From Physcia stellaris (taxonomy: Eukaryota > Ascomycota > Lecanoromycetes > Caliciales > Physciaceae): a stretch of DNA of 64,000 nt. The position numbers were made by a program, and so were the translations under genes. Below, piece by piece: positions 1 to 11,495 of the stretch (position 1 is its first letter; each line of letters opens with the position of its first letter). The stretch covers positions 579,738-643,737 of the forward strand of contig JABSSW010000024.1 in assembly GCA_018902385.1 (NCBI GenBank). Direction: 5' to 3'. The notes under the pieces are model-generated. The model worked only from the letters and a program-made list of their open reading frames with translations, was not told the DNA's origin and did not search any database.

Positions 1-149
1 CCTGACAGACGACATCCGCTACCGAGACTCGGCAGTTATTTAACCTCCAACCGGAGAATTGAGCGTTACCCAATTATTCTACCGAAAGTACCACTATGTC
101 GAGTGGCAGGGTAAAGTCTGCTATCTCGTAATATCTCGACTTCCTTTCA

Positions 150-1624
150 ATGGATGCTACAGTACCTTCCAAAGGCCAATGGCCTGTGGACCCTCAAGAC
201 GACGTTCCTGTCTCAAAGGATACAATATGGGTTGATGGATGTTTTGATTTCACTCATCACGGTAGAGGCTCCAATGATGATGGGGTCTGATCAGCAGCTG
301 ATGACGCTCCTGCAGGTCATGCAGGAGCAATGCTTCAGGCTCGACGGCTGGGTAAAGAGCTGGTGGTGGGAATTCACTCAGATGAGGAAATCCTTGAGAA
401 CAAAGGACCCACTGTGATGACTTTGGAGGAACGGTTGGTCATGGGACCTCGTGGAACGAGATGCCGATGACTGATTCCTAAAGGTAGCGTTGCCGCCGTC
501 GATGCTTGTCGATGGTCTACAAAGTCTATTCCTTACGCTCCCTACGTTACTTCCTTGCCGTGGATCTCACACTACGGCTGCCACTATGTTGTTCATGGTG
601 ATGACATTACCTCCGACAGCAGCGGAGAAGACTGCTATAGGTATGTAAAGGCAGCAGGACGATTCCTAGTCGTCAAGCGAACACCGGGCATCTCTACGAC
701 AGATCTTGTGGGGCGAATGTTGTTGTGCACGAGGAGTCACTTCATCAAGTCCCTACCAAGGATGCTAGCAGGAAAGGAAGGCTCCGGTAGCCCTGAAGAG
801 CGACGAGTCACAGGCGAAGAAATGGCCCAGCGGATTAGAGACTACGCTACTGACGAATCTGGCTTGCAACCTGGGCCTTGCGTTCTGAGCTGGAACGTCT
901 CCCAATCTGCGAAGGGAGAGGATGGATATGGAGAAGAGGATAAGTTCTCCACTATGGTCCATGGTAAAGCCCCAAAACCGGGTCAGCGTGTAGTATATGT
1001 AGATGGTGGGTTCGATCTTTTCTCGTCAGGTCATATCGAGTTCTTGCGGCAAGTGATAAAATCGGAAGTAGCAATCGCCCGCGAGAATGGATGGTACGAA
1101 GAAGACTCGATCCGACGGCGCAAGTCAAGCTCGGGCGAGGATTACGGACCCGCTTTTGTCGTAGCCGGCGTACACGATGATGAGGTGATCAACCACTGGA
1201 AAGGCATCAACTATCCCATCATGAACATCTTCGAGAGAGGTCTCTGTGTCCTCCAGTGTCGCGTAAGTCCTTTACCACATTAGACCCGCGTACCATTCTT
1301 AGCCCACAGCATCTAATACCAAATCAGTACATATCTAGTATCATACTCTCTGCTCCCTTTACGCCATCAGCATCCTACTTACGGCTCATTCCCTTTGGTC
1401 TACCATCTGCAGTCTATCACGGTCCAACATCTTTCATGCCACTCACTTTCAATCCCTACTCTGCAGCCAAAGAGCTTGGCATCTATCAGGAGATACAGAA
1501 ACACAACTTTCAGCATGTCAATGCTGGGGAGATTGTCGAGAGGATCATGAAAAGCAGAGCTTTATACGAGGAGCGACAGAGAATCAAAGCAGAGAAGGCA
1601 AAGAAAGAAGGCATGCTTGTGTGA
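150..1624 (+). CDS. ECT1: ethanolamine-phosphate cytidylyltransferase
   Basis: Makes CDP-ethanolamine from phosphoethanolamine and CTP, the rate-setting step of the CDP-ethanolamine (Kennedy) branch of phosphatidylethanolamine synthesis. Four exons (150-261, 316-433, 488-1262, 1328-1624) join to 433 residues, close to the usual family length. Both tandem cytidylyltransferase folds are visible. The first has VDGCFDFTHHGHAGAM, an HxGH-type nucleotide site split by intron 1, followed by VVGIHSDEEI. The second has VYVDGGFDLFSSGHIEFL and AGVHDDEVIN. HYVVHGDDIT and the FLVVKRTPGISTTDLVGRML region between them are typical of the family. The start is the ATG that puts the first fold in frame. The three introns are 54, 54 and 65 nt with GT-AG ends. 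The domain order seen is diagnostic; exon edges were chosen by eye. Confidence 0.93.
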
Positions 1625-2136
1625 AACGGCGGCCTAGCTTGTTCCCTTCTGGGCGGGCGTCAATATCTCGTCAGGTCCCTGAAAAGTTAGGCTAGATTTA
1701 GAGAGTCCAAAACTTTGCAGAGCAACGAAGTTATGAAAATGAATAGGTCGGTTCCAGGCATCCTCTTTTCCAAAAAAATTTGTCATACATGCTACCAGAG
1801 GTAACAAGTCCTGCATCCAAAGCTCACCAGAGGATGAAGGCGCCACTTCTCAATCTAATAATGCGTACACTGGCTTGAAAGAGAAAGAAAAATGTTACAA
1901 CTGAAAAGTCTGAAGCAATCTATCTGATCAGCACGCTCCGTGCATCTTCTTCATCAAACCCTCTTCCTTCCTTCAAGCAATCCATGCCAAAGGTTATCTC
2001 GGGGGATTTCCATCCAAAGTCTGCAAAATCCTGCTAGCAAGCTAGCAGATCCGTGCCAAACCCTGCAGGGTGTCCCAAGTCTGGACAGTGCAAGTAAGGT
2101 TTGCTGTTTTTGGTGTTCTCTTGCCAACTTCGATCC
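1625..2136. other. intergenic, no gene seen
   Basis: This is the 3' flank of ECT1 and the flank of the next, opposite-strand gene. Only short overlapping open frames without recognisable content are present. Confidence 0.5.
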
Positions 2137-2850
2137 TTATAATTTGGAGGATCGGTATATGCCATCACCAATTGCTAAAGGGTGCAGAAAGTCAGACCGG
2201 CAACAACAGACTGAGAAGGAGTTCGAGGCTTGTGAGCTCATACCTTTCGTGTCAAGCCCATTCTCTACCTGCTGGTTTTTCACTCTAGAGATATCATCGA
2301 GAGTCTTCCGACCCTCCGCAGTGAGCCGAACCTCGCACTCGGTAATAGAGCTATTGGGTTGCTTAGATGGGATTTTCTTTATCAATATTCGCACTAGGAA
2401 CTTTCGTTCTAGAAGCCATTTCAGCGTCGCACGTATCAAGTGTCTGGACAAATTGTTCGACGGACCTGCCGTCCTCAAATGGTCTGGCTCCCTATGTCTA
2501 CATCTTTCTGTATGCCACCAGGATGGCCGTGTAAGAGCACCAGGAATTTCGTCGCCATGAAGTTTGATGGCTTTCAGTCTGATACCCCCGCGGTTATATG
2601 AATATTGTGCCTGTTTCCTCGGCTCAACGGCGCGGATCCAGCATATGGGCAGCCACTTTGCTTCATGCTGAGGCAGCCTGTCGAGTAGCATGATATCGAC
2701 ATGATCGCTGCTCATAGCTTCCATCTCGGGTGCTTCCAGTGACTCGCTAGGGCTCAGTGCAAGTTTCGAGGTGAGATGAATAAGGAAAGCGCACGAGTCG
2801 GGGGTGCTAGAAGGACTGATTGATTCTTCGGGGTCGGGTGAGATTCTCAT
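2137..2850 (-). CDS. hypothetical protein
   Basis: An uninterrupted 237-codon frame with an ATG start. I do not recognise a family. The N-terminal third is Ser/Pro/Glu-rich, the middle is basic (RHLIRATLKWLLERKFLVRI), and LTAEGRKTL at about residue 184 is reminiscent of winged-helix proteins, but this is too weak to assign. A competing 206-codon frame lies on the plus strand over much of the same stretch, so the strand choice rests on the more protein-like composition here. It lies tail to tail with ECT1. Confidence 0.4.
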   Translation of the reverse strand: MRISPDPEESISPSSTPDSCAFLIHLTSKLALSPSESLEAPEMEAMSSDHVDIMLLDRLPQHEAKWLPICWIRAVEPRKQAQYSYNRGGIRLKAIKLHGDEIPGALTRPSWWHTERCRHREPDHLRTAGPSNNLSRHLIRATLKWLLERKFLVRILIKKIPSKQPNSSITECEVRLTAEGRKTLDDISRVKNQQVENGLDTKGMSSQASNSFSVCCCRSDFLHPLAIGDGIYRSSKL

Positions 2851-3972
2851 CTTGTTTGCCTAGGTATACCGATGATATGCAATGGACTTCTTGTTAATAG
2901 TAACAATCAGTCTCTCTTATCAAATATCCAAAGAACACGAGGGAAAGTGAAAACGTTGAGACTAGGGTATGAGCTGCTTCCCCTCTCTCTCTCGGTCAGA
3001 TATCAGTTTTGAAAATCATGCAGTATCATGCACACTACATGCATGTCTTCGTCATCCTATCTTGCAAACCTCTTTTGCTTGCATACTTATGCACTTCACA
3101 TAGAGAGTGCCCCTCGATCTGCTTGTGACAGGTCGTCGGTCATCTTCCACTACACGTGGTAAGTGAATTTTGACGCACGAAGGATGCAGCGTGCTTGCAT
3201 CGATTCCTGGAGATCTTGTGGTCAGTCGAATCATTGTCCACGGCTTCAGATTTCTGTCCTTTGATCTTCCTGGCTACATAAGCTCCATGGCTGGGAAGAA
3301 TACAAAGAAGATCTCTAGCTGCAAGCCACTCACGAGAAATCCGCGCTGCATGCGACTACTCCCAAACCCTGAAGGATGCCTAGTGGGCTCGGACCACTTC
3401 AGGGAAAGCTGCAGAGGGTGTTAATCTCCTCCTTTCGGCATGTCGTACATTGATCGCCCTTCTCCGTGCCCGGAGTTTCTTTGGTAAGCGGAGTTTGATA
3501 AAAGTAGAAGGTACGTAGAGGAGAGTGAGGAGATTGAAGCGGATGTGATTGAGAGGAGGGAACAGCTTAGGACGGAGGATATACTTCCTTACTTGGATAT
3601 GAAGAGGTCTGCAGGGGAGAGAGAAAGACATGGGATCTGAATGGTGGATTTGGGGGAGGCGTTGGTGGGAGGTTGAGGAGGAAGTATGGGGTTTGATGTT
3701 GCTTCGTGTAGATAACGCCTGAATCTCACTGGAAGTCAGGCTGCCTGCATATATTCGTCGTGTGCCCTGTCTTGCAGATCGTGTGTTTAGTGTGCCCTTT
3801 CCGTCTTCTATATTCCGTACTCACTCACTCGAAGAGGGGAAGCCCATCTCAGCCCTGGATACTTATTCGAAAAACCCTGTTAGGGTTAGCAATTTGAGAG
3901 AGTTGGCGAGGTTGGGTCAACAAGCGATATATGCAAGAGGTAGGAATCACATACGACTATGTGTTCTCGAAA
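2851..3972. other. intergenic with a possible gene relic
   Basis: Upstream flanks of the hypothetical gene (minus) and TRAPPC13 (plus). At 3440-3640 the plus strand has a 66-codon frame with coding-like charged composition (a stretch rich in Glu, Arg and Asp ending in DILPYLDMKR) but interrupted by a TAA at 3485. I see nothing else. Confidence 0.4.
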
Positions 3973-5098
3973 ATGGAAGCGCCTCGCGAGCCCCATTCAG
4001 TGTCGTTGAAGGGTATGTCAAAGCAAATCTCCTTCTCTATCGCAAATCCGAATTAACAATCAATAGTACTACGGTGAGTTAAAGACTTTGAGATCCTGTT
4101 TGTCATGCATTGAAATCTTCATACGTAGTCTTTCTCGTCCATCGCTTTCTCAAAGTGGACCACCACTTCCAAAGCATGCCTCTGCAACAGGCATTGACTC
4201 GGGAAAGGCTTTGGACATACCCAGCGGTGTCGATGAGGAATTTTGCTTAAGTCCGATTGTACAGTATTGCTGTCGACTTCATCAAACAGCGCTCGCTGAT
4301 AGTCCCCAGCTCACTTTACCACCTGCATTTGGGCAAGCTTACGTGGGAGAAACATTCTCATGTACATTGTGTGCAAACAACGAGCTGCTTGGCGGTACCG
4401 ACCGGATAATCAATGGACTCAAGATAGGGGCCGATATGCAAACACCATCAGGGACTGTTCCCCTCGAGCTTACACCTGAAGATGACAATTCAGTCAACCG
4501 TCAATTGGGACCGGGAGAGTCACTGCAGAGGATTGTTCGATTCGACCTTCGAGAGGAAGGGAATCACGTGCTTGCCGTTAGTCTGAGCTACTCGGAGACC
4601 ACATTGTCAGATGGCAAAGCTGCTTCCAGTGGACGTGTACGGACTTTCAGAAAGCTCTATCAATTTGCAGCTCAGCCGTGCCTTAGCGTACGGACCAAAG
4701 TTTCGGACATTCCCACGGCTGAGCCCAGCAGTGGAACAGATCCCTCATCAAAGCCTACCCGCTTCGCGTTGGAAGCCCAATTAGAGAACATGGCAGATGG
4801 TGCTATCTTACTGGAGAAAGTTACGTTCAACACCAAAGCGCCCTTTCTATCGACGTCTCTCAACTGGGATGCTGGTTCCCAAGACGGGGAACGGAAAGAA
4901 GCGCCGACTTTGGTTCCCCGAGATGTCGTGCAGGTAGCTTTCTTGATCGAAGAGCAACCGCAGGCTAAAGTATCTGTACCTCAGCGGGAGGTCAAAGATG
5001 GTCGGACGGTCCTTGGCCAGCTCAGCATTCGATGGCGTACCGCGATGGGCGATTCTGGCTTTCTCACCACCGGCTGGCTGATGACGAAAAAGCGTTGA
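3973..5098 (+). CDS. TRAPPC13: TRAPP complex subunit 13-like (DUF974)
   Basis: Accessory subunit of a TRAPP tethering complex acting in Golgi and endosome traffic (family knowledge). Three exons (3973-4012, 4067-4073, 4129-5098) encode 338 residues. The N-terminus reads HSVSLKVLRLSRPSL, matching the LKVxRLxxPxL start conserved from fungi to animals, and it is produced only if a 7-nt microexon (tactacg) is included. The body has LTLPPAFGQAYVGETFSC, the typical first beta-sandwich strand of the family. The C-terminus LSIRWRTAMGDSGFLTTGWL is also typical. Introns are 54 and 55 nt. The long third exon alone would start at an ATG at 4111 or later and lose the conserved N-terminus, so I prefer the spliced start. 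Confidence 0.9.
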
Positions 5099-6304
5099 GG
5101 GTAGAAAGTCGACAATAGAAATGGGAGAGTGGTATCTCCCAAGTAGCTGCTACTTCGAATCTTGGTAATTGGATATATACAGGGTTTATATATAAGGTAG
5201 GCAATCGGTGCTATCATGTATGGAGGATAAAAGCGCGGTGTGGTCGTCCGGGCTTGGCTGTTCTGAACTTCTGCGACAGCCAAGAGCTGGACCCTGGTCA
5301 GTGATCAACGCAGGGACGGACAAGCGTTTCTCGTGTCTGCCTGCCACAATTTACTTGTACAAACTGTCCGAGATGCTTCTTCGCGTAGATCGCGTCAACC
5401 ACAATGGGACGAAAGCATAAAAGCTTGGGCCACGAGGCCACGTACCTCCTTTTTTTTTACCCCTGAGTACTAGCATGATATCGTTGATGAATCTGATTGC
5501 ATAGCTGGCGATTACGCTCGAGCATCTTGTAGTCACCGCGCTCGAGAAGGTGGCTCTAATTGCATGCCTCGTCTGTATGCGACTCCCAAGAGGCAAACTG
5601 CAGGCAGATAAGGTTTCATCTCAGGCGGCAGGAGCTGCCCTCGTGCCTGGAATCTCTATCACCAATTTTCATCTATCCGCTGGAAAAGGAGCAGCACTGC
5701 ACACCAAAATGATCCGTACTGCTGCGGTATCCGTATCCCTCATTTGCTAGCCCGTACTTTGATCATCTCGGCCCTTTGGCAGTTCACTAAAACGATCACC
5801 ACCCTCCTAGGCTCAGCTGTCCGGCCCAATCACATGGGCACTAGCATTGTGCCCCTCAGAAATGTGGGGGAGCTTGAGCGACAAAATAACCGCTTCAACC
5901 TTCAACAGTTGGGAAAGTCTTCGTTGGCCTCGAGAAAGACGCACTGCTGCTCCCGGAACACTGGACGGTGGGAATAAACCCCAATCCAGTCCCTGCATCA
6001 CCGTTGCTTGTACATCAGGCGCTTGCTGTCGACCTTGCTGTGTCTCATCCTTAAGCGTCTTGTAGGAATCTTCCGCATATGCGGGCTCCACGCTGCAAGA
6101 GAGCCTCACCTCAAAACCCGGCATCGTGCACATGCGAATGATAGGAGATCGGCTTGTCCCACGTCATGTGTGACCATAATCTGAAGATTTGCACTACATG
6201 AATTTTTGAATCGGCATCTGCTTTGTTTTGCACGCGAGCTTTCCTTCATTCATTGATTTCACCTTCTTCCTTACATTCCTTACCCAGCATTCGCAGACCA
6301 GTCA
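5099..6304. other. intergenic, no gene supported
   Basis: Between TRAPPC13 and the DENN gene. There are several open frames of 60-106 codons on both strands; the longest (minus, 5813-6133, 106 codons) has ordinary amino-acid composition but no recognisable motif and no upstream exon. The last few hundred bases should hold the DENN gene promoter. Confidence 0.4.
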
Positions 6305-9300
6305 ATGGCTCCAGGCCCAACAGCGGAGACGTCGTCTGCTCCCTTGGCAGATTGGTTTTTCATATCTGGTGAGGGCTCAGTGCGACTTCGGTGTTGAAAC
6401 TTCTGCTGATTTTTACTTCAGGCGTCGACAGCGACCAATTGACCTGGGGCCGAGAAGAGGACCTTGCTGCCAATAATGTCTCACCACCTAGTGAGCCCAC
6501 CATCGAGGAAGATAGATTGGCCGAGGCAGAGCATGTCTCCCCAGACTTTCCACCTACCACACCTCGGAACCGCAAGAGGAACTCCTACCAGCGCCTCTCA
6601 CGTCTCTCGGATGATGCCCGTCTCTCCATCGCCTCAATCTCCTCTACACCTGACAGAAAGGGTACGGACAGCAACAGAAGCAGTGCAACAATAAAGGGCA
6701 TACAGATCGTTGGCAAGGGAGTGCTTAATGATCAAGACTTCGACAGAGCATTGCGAAAGTTTGCTTCTGAAAGAGATTCATTTCTCTCGGATCTGACCCT
6801 AAGTGCTGGTGCAATAGTGCCCAACAGGCCAAAGCCTAGACCAAAGACCCAGAGGATTGTCAATGAAGATGCTTCCGCTCTGAAGTCCGGGCTAGGAAGC
6901 ATACGGCGACGGGTTTCATTCAGGGACATGAATAGCTTGAAGAGACAGTCCACCGTGGCAAGACAAGGTAAGCCTTTCAATACTCTGGTCTGGCTCAAGA
7001 GGTAAAATGGCCACGGATGGGTATCGCTTTTCTATCTTTCTAAGCGAGCTCCCTAATTGACCGCTTCACAGCTTCCGTCCGGACGTCGAGGAGAATGAGT
7101 AATTACAACTCCGTCATTCCCAACCCTCAGCCCCTACATGCCGAGGCCTCCACCCATCCCCTTAAGCGGCGGCTAGAGCCAGTGCTCTTGGACCGATATC
7201 CACCAAAAAGCATGGTGGAGGAGACAAAACGAAGAGGGACATTCCCAGATTACGTGCCAATGTTTGCTTTTCCCAACGACGTCAATATCGTTTCTTCGGA
7301 CGAGCGGCCTAGGTCAACCTGGCATGGTTTTTCGATGACATCCAGCGACAATTCCAGGCTTCACGGTATATGCATAATCATGTGGATGCCCCTGAATCAA
7401 CGCGCGTCTGAGGAGTTGGAACGTAGGTGTGAAGAGTGGCGGCGTGACAATATGACAGATGAGGAGCGAGAGCTAGCCAGCAGCTTAGGGGAAAGACTGG
7501 CACTTGAGAGAGTAAAACTATCACGATTACTTGCTAGATTACCCTCTGTGGCTTCTGAGTCAACAGCCAGGGAGATCCTCGAAGATGATATCAGCGCTGT
7601 TGAAGAGAAGATTGGGCTGATGACTGATCTTTTGCGCCCTGTCAGACATGGTGCAGCAGCAAAGATCGATGGTCTCACGAATGGAGAGACTGGCCTATGG
7701 ATACCGAGGTCATATGGGATCCTCGGCCGAGATGCTTCTCTCACCACTTTTTGGAAAGAATGGCTAAGGGCGGTGGTAGTCCCAATGACGGATGGTGGTA
7801 TTCTGCGGGTACCCCCAAGCTCACCCAAGATTGGAATGTGGCAACCTCTGGAACGATACGTGGTGAATCTATGCACAGAAGCCTTGAGTCCTATCACATC
7901 AAAGACCCAAGTCGAAGTTGCTGTCAGGGAGCTACGACTGTTTGCTCGAAAAGAAGCGGTCAATGAGCTTCCCGGGTCCCGCAATGTGAGATACAGTATC
8001 GCAGTTCAATGACTTTCACTGATAGATTGTAGACTGACCTTTATGCATTATTCCGTGCGCTTTCCATTCCAAATATTGTGGTGCTGCTAGAGGTAGGATA
8101 CTTTGCCTCTTCCTGGAGAAATTAGAGTGCTGACACCATTTGCAGTTCGCACTAGCTGAATCTCGAATCATCCTTCTGTCATCCCACACCTCCATGCTCC
8201 ACTTGGCCAGCAAAGCTCTCGTAGAATTACTCTATCCTATGACCTGGGCCGGTGTCTTTATACCAGTACTTCCGGCACGCCTAATTCAAGCGCTTGAGGC
8301 CCCCTGTCCATATATCGTCGGTATCGAGCGTCGATACGAGAAAATCGAGCTTCCAGAGGACGACTTTGTCTTGGTTGACCTAGATCAAGATGAGATCGAA
8401 TCTACTACACGGCCCACGCCAATGCCCAGGCAACAGCGGCGGAAACTCAATTCGTTGCTTCAGGTTGCAGCACCTCATCACAATCGGTTTGGTGTGCCTG
8501 CGGGACCTCCTGCCTATGCTATGGAATCCTTTCCTTTCGACACATTCTCTTCGGAGAACTCTTCTTTGTTCAATGGCCACCCACCTCTGACTACGTTGGC
8601 TAAATACGTAAGTCTGAATTCTACGTCCTTTGGAGACGCCGCCTCTAGTACTTCTTCCGAACTCCCATTGTTCAATGCCTTTTCAGCACAAAACACTCAG
8701 CGTATCGCTGAACGACCTTCGACAAGTAGGTCCGGGAAAGCCACCTCACCTGATTCACCAAAGCTCTCTCCTACATCAATCGCCTTTCCCCCTGTACCGT
8801 CAACTCCCATCTCCAGCATCCATAGAAAAGATTCAGGATTCGACATACAATCCACATTACGCGAGAAACGTTCAGGGCATTTTGATGCCCTCTCGAAGCG
8901 GAGCTCAACGTATGGTGTGGACAGGTATCCTACAGTAAGACGTCCAAGTATACCGTTCAGCGGGCACTCTTCCAACCATTCATCAAACCTTTCCATGACC
9001 ATGTCGACTGATAGTTATCCAATGTCCAATTACGCTCCGTCTACTTACGCACAATCGACTTTAGCAGCTTCAACGGTCATGCCTAATATGCTGATGCAGC
9101 CTGTTCGCAATACAGAGACCGTCAGCTGGACTGAAGGCCACTGTCTACAATGGCATGCACTCGATGATCGGTCAAACTGCTCGATTTGCGAAGACAAAGC
9201 CGAGGGTGGGATCTACAAGTGTACCGGGTGCGGTATATGTGCTCATGGGAGATGCGCTCAACAAATCTGTCTGGTTTGCCCTGCAGCATTTCATCCTGAG

Positions 9301-9971
9301 CAAGTACGAGCGGCTTTCGTGCGGTGTTTCGCAAGCCTGTTCTACACGTATCGAAAGTTCCTCTTGCCTGCCAGTGGCGAGCAAAAGAAAGCAAAGATGC
9401 TATACCGCTTCAATATGGATGGGTTTTTGCGTAGCTTGCCAAATGAGAACGCCGAATACCTGCGGGTACTACAGCAGACGCAAGGCGAGCATGCCCGCTT
9501 CTTTCACCTTCATGTTATCTAATGTTTAACCAGCTTTCAATGAGTTCATCCACGAGCGGGAGACAAAGCCTGCAACTGACCCGAGTATCGTGCTGTTCGA
9601 CCAAGTCATCTTATCGAAGAAAAACCGTGGCCGGACGTCCATGTTCAGCAAATCGAAGACGGATTTCTTGTCGGATACCTCAGATCATCTCTGGCGGTCA
9701 GCAGCTGCCAATCCACCGAAGGGCCGGTTTCCTGGTGATTATAGGGCGATCATCACTAGAAGTAAGCTTTACCGAAAACTGGACTCTTTGTTGATTGGTT
9801 TGCTAACAGGCTCATCTAGTCCCTGCGAAGTTGGACCCTACCTTAATGAAAGAACCCCGCGTGATCCAAGGGGTGCCACGGATCAACACAACCAAGGCGC
9901 AGAGGAAGCCTATTCCCAGTATGCTGGGACCGAACAAGAGGATGAACGGGATGGCTCAATCGCCTTCATAA
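6305..9971 (+). CDS. DENN (AEX-3) domain protein with C1 zinc finger
   Basis: Probable Rab guanine-nucleotide exchange factor acting in membrane traffic. Seven exons (6305-6368, 6422-6967, 7072-7985, 8033-8092, 8146-9484, 9534-9761, 9820-9971) encode 1,100 residues. The order is: Ser/Arg-rich N-terminus; uDENN (DYVPMFAFPNDVNIVS, then WHGF..SSDNSRLHGICIIMW); a Glu/Arg-rich coiled insert (about residues 320-390); cDENN, assembled over exons 3-5 (IPNIVVLLEFALAESRIILLS, WAGVFIPVLP); a long Ser-rich linker; a C1-type finger (HCLQWHALDD, CSIC, CTGCGICAHGRCA); and dDENN, ending QTQAFNEFIHERE. Intron 5 (9485-9533) must be GC-AG to keep this last motif in frame. The DENN-C1 arrangement is known from fungal orthologues. 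Confidence 0.92.
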
Positions 9972-10257
9972 CAGTGCGGTTTTGTCCTGGCTTCTTGAAA
10001 ACACCATAGAAGGCGCACAGGTGGCGTTTGGTGCTCCAGAGGTGGTGGTTTTGCTATTGGATACGCGTTCTAATTGGGACGAATGGAAAGATTTCAAGGA
10101 AAGATTTACGATGCGAGGCATGAATCGGAGGTAAGCGCATCGATCATAAAGTAGGAAAGCCATCTTGTTGTAGTAAATACCCTCAAAAGCGCATTTTGCT
10201 TTTGGGAGAGGATCAAAGCTCGTTTCCTGGAAAATTTTCATCATGACCTGTTTTGCT

Positions 10258-11418
10258 TCATGAACAGATCTCGAACTCCTTCACAGCCTTCAAAAATCCG
10301 TCCACACTGCTCCCCCTCCACCGGAACCTCGTCATGAATGCCCTTGTCTCCTCAACCATCCTCTTCATTTCTTCCCTTGTATCACTTGGGCTCTTTCGTT
10401 CCCGCGCAGCTTCTCCCTCATCTGCGCCTTCGCCTCCCTCTCTATCCCTGCCATGAGAATCAACAACCCTCAGTAAAAACACCAAGAAGGACCACCCCGA
10501 GACATCTCTCGGATGCCGCAGGCACCAGGCATGCACATCCCTCATGCTCCGGATAGCCAGCGCTTCCCGAAACGCCCGCCCCATCTCACGACCCACATCC
10601 CCACCCGAGACTGCCGAGACAACAGCGAAGAGATCACGGAGGTAATTCCAAGCGTAGTAATTGGCAGGATGGCGCTCCGCGGCCTTCGTCACGATACGTA
10701 ATTCCCTCTCCCACTGCTCCCCAAACCACCCGATATTACCCACCGTCCTCGCTCTCGTTCCCGAGTGGGAAAGATACCCCGTCAGCAGCCAGAGGCGGTA
10801 TGACCACAGCGTGCAGCTTTTGGTATGTTTCGGCAGCGGACTGGTCACCAGGCTCTCCAGGAAGGAAAGCTCGTGCTCGATGGTTTCGGGAGTCTGGGTT
10901 GGAGAGTGGTGGGGTGCGGGCGGGAGGTAGGTGGAGAGGTGCTGGCGGCGGAAGTTGGCTGCGGTTAGGTGGTTGGGGTCCCAGAGGAGGAGGACGGCTG
11001 TTGCGTCCAGGGCGCACTTGTGGGTCTCTTTTTCATCTTTTTGGGGCTTTGAGGTGGAGGTAGAGGATATAGTCTGGGGTCGGCTGGTGTAGGAGAAGAA
11101 GCGATGGTGGGCGAGGAGGAAGAGGGGGATTAGTGCTGCTTTGGGGATCCCTAGTGAAGGCGGGTCTTTCGAGTAGAGGATCTCGGGCGGGAAGCTGGAG
11201 GGGAGGATGTCGATTTCGAGGATGAGCGGAGGGGAGGCGGTGAGGATTGAGATGAGCTGGTCGTATTGGGCGGTTGTGGAGGGAGTTGTTGGGGGAAGGG
11301 GTGTCATTGGAGTGGGAAGTGGGGGAGGCTCTGGGGAAGGGTTCCGCTTGGTGGTGGGGCTGATTATACTTGGCGAAATATGATTTTTGGCGATTGGATT
11401 ATTGAGCATCATCCTCAA
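10258..11418 (-). CDS. PTAR1-like protein (prenyltransferase alpha-subunit repeats)
   Basis: A single 386-codon exon. Prenyltransferase alpha-subunit repeats, each built around a W-x-x-R/Y or W-N/S-x-L core, are visible: SCTLWSYRLWLLTGYL (about residue 195), HPANYYAWNYLRDLF (about 258) and HPRDVSGWSFLVFLL (about 312). The N-terminal half is divergent, as in PTAR1 proteins, rather than as in the catalytic RAM2/BET4 subunits. PTAR1 relatives are linked to Golgi Rab and SNARE prenylation in animals; a role here is inference. It lies tail to tail with the DENN gene, 286 bases apart. Confidence 0.8.
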   Translation of the reverse strand: MRMMLNNPIAKNHISPSIISPTTKRNPSPEPPPLPTPMTPLPPTTPSTTAQYDQLISILTASPPLILEIDILPSSFPPEILYSKDPPSLGIPKAALIPLFLLAHHRFFSYTSRPQTISSTSTSKPQKDEKETHKCALDATAVLLLWDPNHLTAANFRRQHLSTYLPPAPHHSPTQTPETIEHELSFLESLVTSPLPKHTKSCTLWSYRLWLLTGYLSHSGTRARTVGNIGWFGEQWERELRIVTKAAERHPANYYAWNYLRDLFAVVSAVSGGDVGREMGRAFREALAIRSMRDVHAWCLRHPRDVSGWSFLVFLLRVVDSHGRDREGGEGADEGEAARERKSPSDTREEMKRMVEETRAFMTRFRWRGSSVDGFLKAVKEFEICS

Positions 11419-11495
11419 TAATGGCTTGAATCAGTCAACAGAAAGCTCAAGCTTCATACAACACAACCACAACAATCCCGTGAACACTGGGGACC

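Noticed and set aside
1940-2560. 206-codon plus-strand frame
   Set aside because: Overlaps the minus-strand hypothetical; Cys/Ser/Phe-rich composition typical of an antisense shadow.
7397-7984. 195-codon minus-strand frame
   Set aside because: Antisense of DENN exon 3; Ser/Arg-rich shadow.
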